NCBI GenBank assembly: GCA_900316105.1
Contig: ONBR01000023.1
Span: 1 to 36,184, forward strand
DNA: 36,184 nucleotides
DNA from: an uncultured Olsenella sp.
GTDB taxonomy: Bacteria > Actinomycetota > Coriobacteriia > Coriobacteriales > Atopobiaceae
Direction of reading: 5' to 3'
Positions within the stretch are counted from its first letter, which is position 1, and every line of letters starts with the position of its first letter. The notes beneath the pieces were generated by a model. That model was given only the letters and a program-made list of their open reading frames with translations. It was not told the origin of the DNA and did no database searches. The position numbers and the translations under genes are program-made. This document shows, in pieces, positions 30,973 to 36,184 of the stretch.

Positions 30973-31005
30973 TTGGCGGCCCGTTGGCGGCCTTTTGGCG
31001 GCCCG
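30973..31005. repeat. Three 11-bp tandem direct repeats
   Basis: TTGGCGGCC begins at 30973, 30984 and 30995, with an exact period of 11 bp. It lies 45 bp from the tRNA-Val fragment. Tyrosine integrases bind short direct repeats (arm-type sites) of this size near attachment cores, which makes it a candidate arm site. Confidence 0.6.
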
Positions 31006-31010
31006 CTACG

Positions 31011-31038
31011 AAAAAGGCCACCGCACAAGGCGATGACC
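31011..31038 (-). terminator. Terminator downstream of the tRNA-Val fragment
   Basis: On the minus strand GGTCATCGC pairs with GCGGTGGCC (two G-U pairs, 5-nt loop) and is followed by TTTTT (31011-31015). It follows the CCA end of the tRNA fragment by 11 bp, so it would terminate an intact tRNA gene. Confidence 0.7.
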
Positions 31039-31049
31039 TGCGTCTTTTA

Positions 31050-31093
31050 TGGTGGGCGTTAGAAGATTTGAACTTCTGACCTCTTCCGTGTCA
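31050..31093 (-). other. 3' fragment of tRNA-Val(GAC): attachment site
   Basis: On the minus strand the sequence begins in the anticodon loop (TGACAC), then GGAAG (3' anticodon stem), AGGTC (variable loop), the T-arm AGAAGTTCAAATCTTCT and the acceptor end with an encoded CCA. The matching 5' stem CTTCC, the D-arm and the 5' acceptor are absent: upstream reads CGAGGC. This is the displaced 3' end left when an element integrates at a tRNA, with the crossover in the anticodon loop. The orientation places the element on the right, where phage genes are found. Confidence 0.8.
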
Positions 31094-31163
31094 GCCTCGA
31101 AAATCCCCTCTATCGGGGATGGGGCGAAACAAGACCGACAAGAAGAATGAAGGAGGACCGGAC

Positions 31164-31481
31164 ATGAAGACCAGCAATGAATGGAACAAACTCCACGAGG
31201 AGCACGAGCTCGCCTACTTTAAGGCGGACGTCTGCCTCAGCTCGCCGCAATCCTTCTCGCTCGAAGAGAAGCGGGAGATCTGCGAGCAGATGGAAGCAAC
31301 CACAAACAACATCGATGCTGCGCTAAGGGAAGACTTCGAGTCGCTCCCGCCCAAGGCACAGGACATGCTACTGGATATGCTCTGCGCATCTGGGTGCATG
31401 TCGCCCGAATGGTGGAAGTCGACTCTCCTTGGCGAGATGCCGAACTCTCCCGACGATTTGATTGAAGCTAGTAGAAAGTAA
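31164..31481 (+). CDS. Small acidic prophage protein of unknown function
   Basis: The 105-aa protein is predicted all-helical and not recognised (LHEEHELAYFKADVCL, QMEATTNNIDAAL, PPKAQDMLLDMLCASG, SPEWWKSTLLG). ATG 31164 follows AGGAGG closely; an upstream ATG in the frame at 31119 lacks a ribosome site. It lies between the tRNA-Val attachment fragment and the excisionase-like gene on the same strand, so it probably belongs to the early or integration-control part of the prophage. Confidence 0.7.
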   Translation: MKTSNEWNKLHEEHELAYFKADVCLSSPQSFSLEEKREICEQMEATTNNIDAALREDFESLPPKAQDMLLDMLCASGCMSPEWWKSTLLGEMPNSPDDLIEASRK

Positions 31482-31557
31482 ACTTTGCGTGGGCAATGCA
31501 GGACGGGTTCAGCAGGGCTGGGAGAAATCTCGGCCTTTTCGTTTGGAAGGAGTTCTG

Positions 31558-31956
31558 ATGGGCGAAAAGAACGAGAGGATAACTTTAAATGAGCTGAGGG
31601 CGGAAGCTGCCGAGAAGCTGCTTGAACGCAAGCGCATTGGTCTAGAGTGCGCTATCGAAGCCCTAGAAGTTGTCGGCTACACCGTCACGCAGGACGATTC
31701 AGGCAGCTTCTGTGTGTCACCCCCAAAGCCATCCTGGAAGGCGGCCACCGCAAGTGGTATAGCCGAATCATACGGAACGGAAGCCGACCTCCTAGAGGGA
31801 TATCCCGTCCTGCTCACAGTCAAAGAAGCGGCAGGCATCCTCGGAGTAAGTCATCGTACGGTGAGCAGGCTTTGCATGAAGAACGAGCTGCCATCGTTTA
31901 AGATAGGCCGTTCGGTTCGTATAAACAAGAACGCGCTGGTTGCTTATTTGTCCTGA
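31558..31956 (+). CDS. Helix-turn-helix (excisionase-type) DNA-binding protein
   Basis: The 132-aa protein has an N-terminal helical region (LNELRAEAAEKLLERKR) and a C-terminal MerR-like excisionase fold, about residues 84-130: LLTVKEAAGILGVSHRTVSR then NELPSFKIGRSVRINKNALV. Such proteins act as recombination directionality factors or small regulators. ATG 31558 has GAAGGAG upstream. It stands near the attachment fragment, opposite to the tail genes, which suits an integration-control role. No integrase is in the window; it is probably at the other end of the prophage. Its stop and that of the BspA-like gene face each other 4 bp apart. Confidence 0.8.
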   Translation: MGEKNERITLNELRAEAAEKLLERKRIGLECAIEALEVVGYTVTQDDSGSFCVSPPKPSWKAATASGIAESYGTEADLLEGYPVLLTVKEAAGILGVSHRTVSRLCMKNELPSFKIGRSVRINKNALVAYLS

Positions 31957-31960
31957 TGAT

Positions 31961-33352
31961 TTAGGCTGTAGTCAAGTACCCCGCCTGTCCAGCTCTGTCA
32001 ATCCTCATGTACGAGTAACCGGTATTCGAGCTCGACCACACGGTGCCGTTGCCGCCAACCAGCGACGTGGAACAGGAGTAGAAGCACTGCGAGCCAGTGA
32101 GTCCGCTCGAAGGAAGCGCCCATGTTGAGTCGGCATAGATAGTCGTGAGCTTGTTGCATCCCGAGAACGTGTAGGTCAGGTCCGTCAGCTTCGACGGATC
32201 GAACCCCCTGAAGTCAATCTCGGTGAAAGCGCAGGAAGCAAACGTGAATCGCATCGAGCGCACGCCCGAGAGGTTATCAAGCCCCGAAACGCTCGCGAGG
32301 TTCGTGCAGCTGTAGAACAGGTAAATCAGGTTCAGATACGAGAACGTGGCCATGTCCGCCGCGAAGGTGACGTGCGTGAGGTGCTGGCGGTGCGTCGGAC
32401 CGGTGACGCCGTCCCAGGGCGTGAAGCCCAGCCCCACGTACTTGCCGATGGCGCAGATCCGCCCAGAAGCCACGAGCTCGCGCGTGGGGTCCGGCGTGGG
32501 CGAAGCCGTGAGCACGCCCTCTCCGTCCGCGTAGTAGTGTGCCCAGAACCAGGTGCGCTGGTCGGCATTCGGGTCTGTAAGCACGCCGCCTGTGCCCAGC
32601 TTGCACACGGACGCACCGCTCGTCGTAGAAGGTACGAACCCGTCGGTGCCGCCCACCAGGCGGCTGCAACCGTTGAACATCAGCGAACCCGACAGCCCCG
32701 AGTTGCTGAACGATGTCGCGTAGATCGTCTCCAGTGAAGGGCAGCTCGTGAACATCTGCGCCGCGCTCGAGATGCCGCTCATGTTTTCGAATCCGGAGAC
32801 CTCGGTCATGCTCTGGAACGCATTGAAGAGGTAGTCCGCCTTCCTCATGCCGACCTGCGGCCAAGAGGAATGGATCACGACCTTCTTCACCTGCAGCTTG
32901 ATCGAATCATATGGCCGCGCAGAAGCCGACGAGTAGCCAGCCGGATCTATCTCCCACGCGTTCACGGGAACGCCGCCGGAGTAGCAGTGCCGACCGTCCA
33001 CGTAGTTGAACTCAAGGGTGCCGAGCGACGTTAGGACCGCTCTCGGCTTCAACCCTACGTCCCATTCGAGGGCGAGGATGGCAGCGGCCATCTCGCGGGG
33101 CTGGTAGAGCGTGGAGAGCCCGTTCTGCTCGCGAATCGCATCTGCGATGTCCGAGAACACCGACTCCGGCAGCACGCCCGATTCGAGCGTCATGTAGGGC
33201 TGTCCCTGGTAATTGCCAGCGTCGGTCCCGTCGAGAGCCGATACGGCGGCCGCCATCTCGCGCGGCTTGTACAGCGTAGCGACGCCGGCTTTAAAGCGGA
33301 TCGCGTTGGCGATGTCGGTGAGGATGGATGTCGATATGGTTCCAACCGCCAT
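31961..33352 (-). CDS. BspA-like (DUF285) leucine-rich repeat protein of the prophage tail
   Basis: The 463-aa protein begins with two homologous 35-residue repeats (ILTDIANAIRFKAGVATLYK and VFSDIADAIREQNGLSTLYQ, each followed by PREMAAA). Such repeats are common at the start of phage tail proteins. The rest has BspA/DUF285-type units: MFTSCPSLETIYA, LFYSCTNLASVSGLDNLSGV, YTFSGCNKLTTIYA, SQCFYSCSTSLVGG. These form beta-strand ladders used in surface adhesion. There is no signal peptide or anchor, so a tip adhesin or receptor-binding protein of the virion is likely. ATG 33352 follows the fibre gene stop after 2 bp with GAGGAG overlapping that gene's end, so translation is coupled. Confidence 0.85.
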   Translation of the reverse strand: MAVGTISTSILTDIANAIRFKAGVATLYKPREMAAAVSALDGTDAGNYQGQPYMTLESGVLPESVFSDIADAIREQNGLSTLYQPREMAAAILALEWDVGLKPRAVLTSLGTLEFNYVDGRHCYSGGVPVNAWEIDPAGYSSASARPYDSIKLQVKKVVIHSSWPQVGMRKADYLFNAFQSMTEVSGFENMSGISSAAQMFTSCPSLETIYATSFSNSGLSGSLMFNGCSRLVGGTDGFVPSTTSGASVCKLGTGGVLTDPNADQRTWFWAHYYADGEGVLTASPTPDPTRELVASGRICAIGKYVGLGFTPWDGVTGPTHRQHLTHVTFAADMATFSYLNLIYLFYSCTNLASVSGLDNLSGVRSMRFTFASCAFTEIDFRGFDPSKLTDLTYTFSGCNKLTTIYADSTWALPSSGLTGSQCFYSCSTSLVGGNGTVWSSSNTGYSYMRIDRAGQAGYLTTA

Positions 33353-33354
33353 GA

Positions 33355-34797
<1,443 letters not shown>

Positions 34798-34850
34798 GAA
34801 GCACCTCCTAGATTCTCCGCTCAGGGTATGCCCTCGTCACAACCCCGCCG

Positions 34851-36071
34851 TCAGAAGTCGAGGTCCGCCAGCTCGTCCAGGTCGTCGATGGCCTCGGTCA
34901 CCGTGCTCTCCACCACCTGCACCGATGTCGCCACGCTCATGTTGCCGTCGATGCCCGCGACGTCGTTCTGCAGCGCCGCGACGTCGGCAGCAAGAGAGCT
35001 CGTCACCGCATAGTCGACCTGCTGCACCGTGCCGATGGTCACGCGGCAGATCACCGCATCGCCAAACGTGCGCACCCGCCGAACGACGCGGGCTTTGAGC
35101 CGCCATTCTGGCGTTCGCGACGAGTCAATCACAGCGATCTCGTCACCCAGCCCGCATTCGCCGCCATCCAGGGCCGCGACGTCAATCTCGTACGACACCT
35201 TCGGCTGCACGGCGTCGACAAGCGCCTTCCTCGTAAGAGCGAGCAGCCTGGCCGGGTCGTCGCACTCAGAGAAGGTCACCTGCCCGAAGCTGTGGACCTT
35301 TGCCGTCCTATCCGCGTTCCAGCGGCCCCATACGAGCCGCGCATCCTCGTCGCCGACCCAGTTGACGCCACCGTTGACCTCGCCGAAGGTAAGCTTCTTG
35401 CGGTAGCCGCCGGTGTAGCGCCCGTCCTCGTCGGTCACGGGAAGGCCCGCGCCGAACCCGTAGAGCGCCGTGTACACGTCCTGCTCCAGGACCGTGCGCG
35501 TGCACCCCGCCATGTTCTTGCCGTAGGTGAAGCGCAGGCCCTTCCAACTCCCGAGTTGGTTCTTGAAACGGATGGCCCTTGAAGCCACCCGCCCGTCAGC
35601 AACCGTTATCACGGGCTCGACCTCGCCGTCCCAGACCTCGGCGACCCTCCGCAGCGCCCAGAGAGCGTTCACGTGGTAGAGCACGCATCCAGCCGTTCCG
35701 GCCACGTCGCACGACAAGACCGTCCAGCGCGTGGGTGCCAGCACGATCGCCAGCGCCTGCCTTGCCGTCTTCGAGACCAAGTGCTGCTCCTCGATGAAGT
35801 CGTCCAGCAGCTCGCACAGCGACGACTCCGCATACACAGAGCACACCCCCTCAAGTGGCTCGTCGGTCCTCACGACAACATGCTCCCGCCACACGTTGCC
35901 GTCCTGCCACAGCAGCCGGTCGCCCTTGGCGGGAACCTCGCGGCACTCGACCTCCAGCGTGTCCTCGCCGTTGAGCTCCTCGGTGTGGACGAGCTCTCCT
36001 GCGACGGGTAGGATGCCGATGCGCTCGTCGAAGCGGTCGAACCAGAATACCGTGGGGACAGCACCCGCCAT
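34851..36071 (-). CDS. Phage tail protein (minor structural/endopeptidase type, Tal-like)
   Basis: The 406-aa protein starts MAGAVPTVFWFDRFDERIGI and carries ELNGEDTLEVECREVPAKGD, the pattern of phage minor structural proteins that lie at the tail tip (gp18-like/Tal N-domain). Later segments include GSWKGLRFTYGKNMAGCTRT and GLGDEIAVIDSSRTPEWRLK, common to such proteins. A coiled C-terminal end (LAADVAALQNDVAGID) may trimerise. No obvious lytic domain is attached. Its ATG overlaps the stop of the upstream tail gene (TGATG), and the fibre gene begins 53 bp downstream, so these genes form a late operon. Confidence 0.85.
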   Translation of the reverse strand: MAGAVPTVFWFDRFDERIGILPVAGELVHTEELNGEDTLEVECREVPAKGDRLLWQDGNVWREHVVVRTDEPLEGVCSVYAESSLCELLDDFIEEQHLVSKTARQALAIVLAPTRWTVLSCDVAGTAGCVLYHVNALWALRRVAEVWDGEVEPVITVADGRVASRAIRFKNQLGSWKGLRFTYGKNMAGCTRTVLEQDVYTALYGFGAGLPVTDEDGRYTGGYRKKLTFGEVNGGVNWVGDEDARLVWGRWNADRTAKVHSFGQVTFSECDDPARLLALTRKALVDAVQPKVSYEIDVAALDGGECGLGDEIAVIDSSRTPEWRLKARVVRRVRTFGDAVICRVTIGTVQQVDYAVTSSLAADVAALQNDVAGIDGNMSVATSVQVVESTVTEAIDDLDELADLDF

Positions 36072-36184
36072 CACAGCCACCTCTCGTGGAAGCTGGCCAC
36101 ATGGGAAGAGCATCCCGTGAAGCTCAGCTCGTAGTTACCAGGCGTCAATGGGAAGAAGTCGCTCGCAAGCGTCACGTTAGCACG
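36071..36184 (-). CDS. Distal tail protein, C-terminal end (partial)
   Basis: The last 37 codons run in from the right edge and read FFPLTPGNYELSFTGCSS then HVASFHERWL, which fits the end of siphovirus distal tail (Dit)-like proteins (TPGxNxI/ELSFTG). The stop TGA shares its A with the ATG of the next gene. The 5' part lies outside the window. Confidence 0.7.
   Translation of the reverse strand, partial: RANVTLASDFFPLTPGNYELSFTGCSSHVASFHERWL

Noticed and set aside
31050..31093. A functional tRNA-Val gene
   Set aside because: The 5' acceptor strand, D-arm and 5' anticodon stem are missing.

Overview
The window is high-GC bacterial DNA with dense Shine-Dalgarno-led genes on both strands. Gene content (a FeoA-FeoB fusion, many Gram-positive type lipoproteins, an AgrC-like kinase with a LytTR regulator, GGDEF and HD-GYP proteins, intergenic palindromes) suggests a Gram-positive actinobacterium, most likely class Coriobacteriia (Olsenella/Atopobiaceae-like). 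That placement is an inference from gene style; no rRNA is present to confirm it.

Layout. 1-400: non-coding repeats. 0.4-12 kb: mostly housekeeping and metabolic genes: feoAB behind a palindromic operator candidate, a FadR-type GntR regulator, a serine-resolvase-like protein without its catalytic serine, hslO, a nucleoside deaminase, a GNAT acetyltransferase, an AlkD-like DNA alkylation repair protein, a SEC-C methionine aminopeptidase and a class II aldolase. 11.3-18.5 kb: a LytTR response regulator, a clostripain-like lipoprotein, a Ser-rich lipoprotein, an AIM24-family protein and a GHKL histidine kinase. LytTR-like half sites lie upstream of three of these genes, so they may form one regulon. 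18.5-28 kb: an HD-GYP protein ending in a rubredoxin-like zinc/iron knuckle, a queuosine-precursor transporter beside a queF gene that has lost its catalytic segment, a diguanylate cyclase translationally coupled to a domain-permuted GH3 glycosidase, and a second, frameshifted diguanylate cyclase. 28.1-31.0 kb: a decayed island with truncated HD-GYP and EcsC genes fused tail to tail, a DUF2442 stub, and an AbiEi/AbiEii-like pair whose nucleotidyltransferase is frameshifted. 31.05 kb: the 3' part of a tRNA-Val gene on the minus strand, read as an integration site. 31.1-36.2 kb: one end of a prophage with a helix-turn-helix excisionase-like protein and, on the minus strand, distal tail protein, tail/endopeptidase protein, a collagen-like BppU-type fibre and a BspA-like leucine-rich repeat protein.

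The most distinctive feature is non-coding. Three copies of one hairpin element (2896-2966, 10110-10183, 10378-10454) share a conserved core built around GCGAAGC, while their outer arms differ completely in sequence between copies and remain self-complementary within each copy. Inside the core, two base pairs of the central stem also covary. Several other locus-specific palindromes sit just after stop codons or in leaders. I know of no family that matches this design, and it is the best candidate here for something undescribed.
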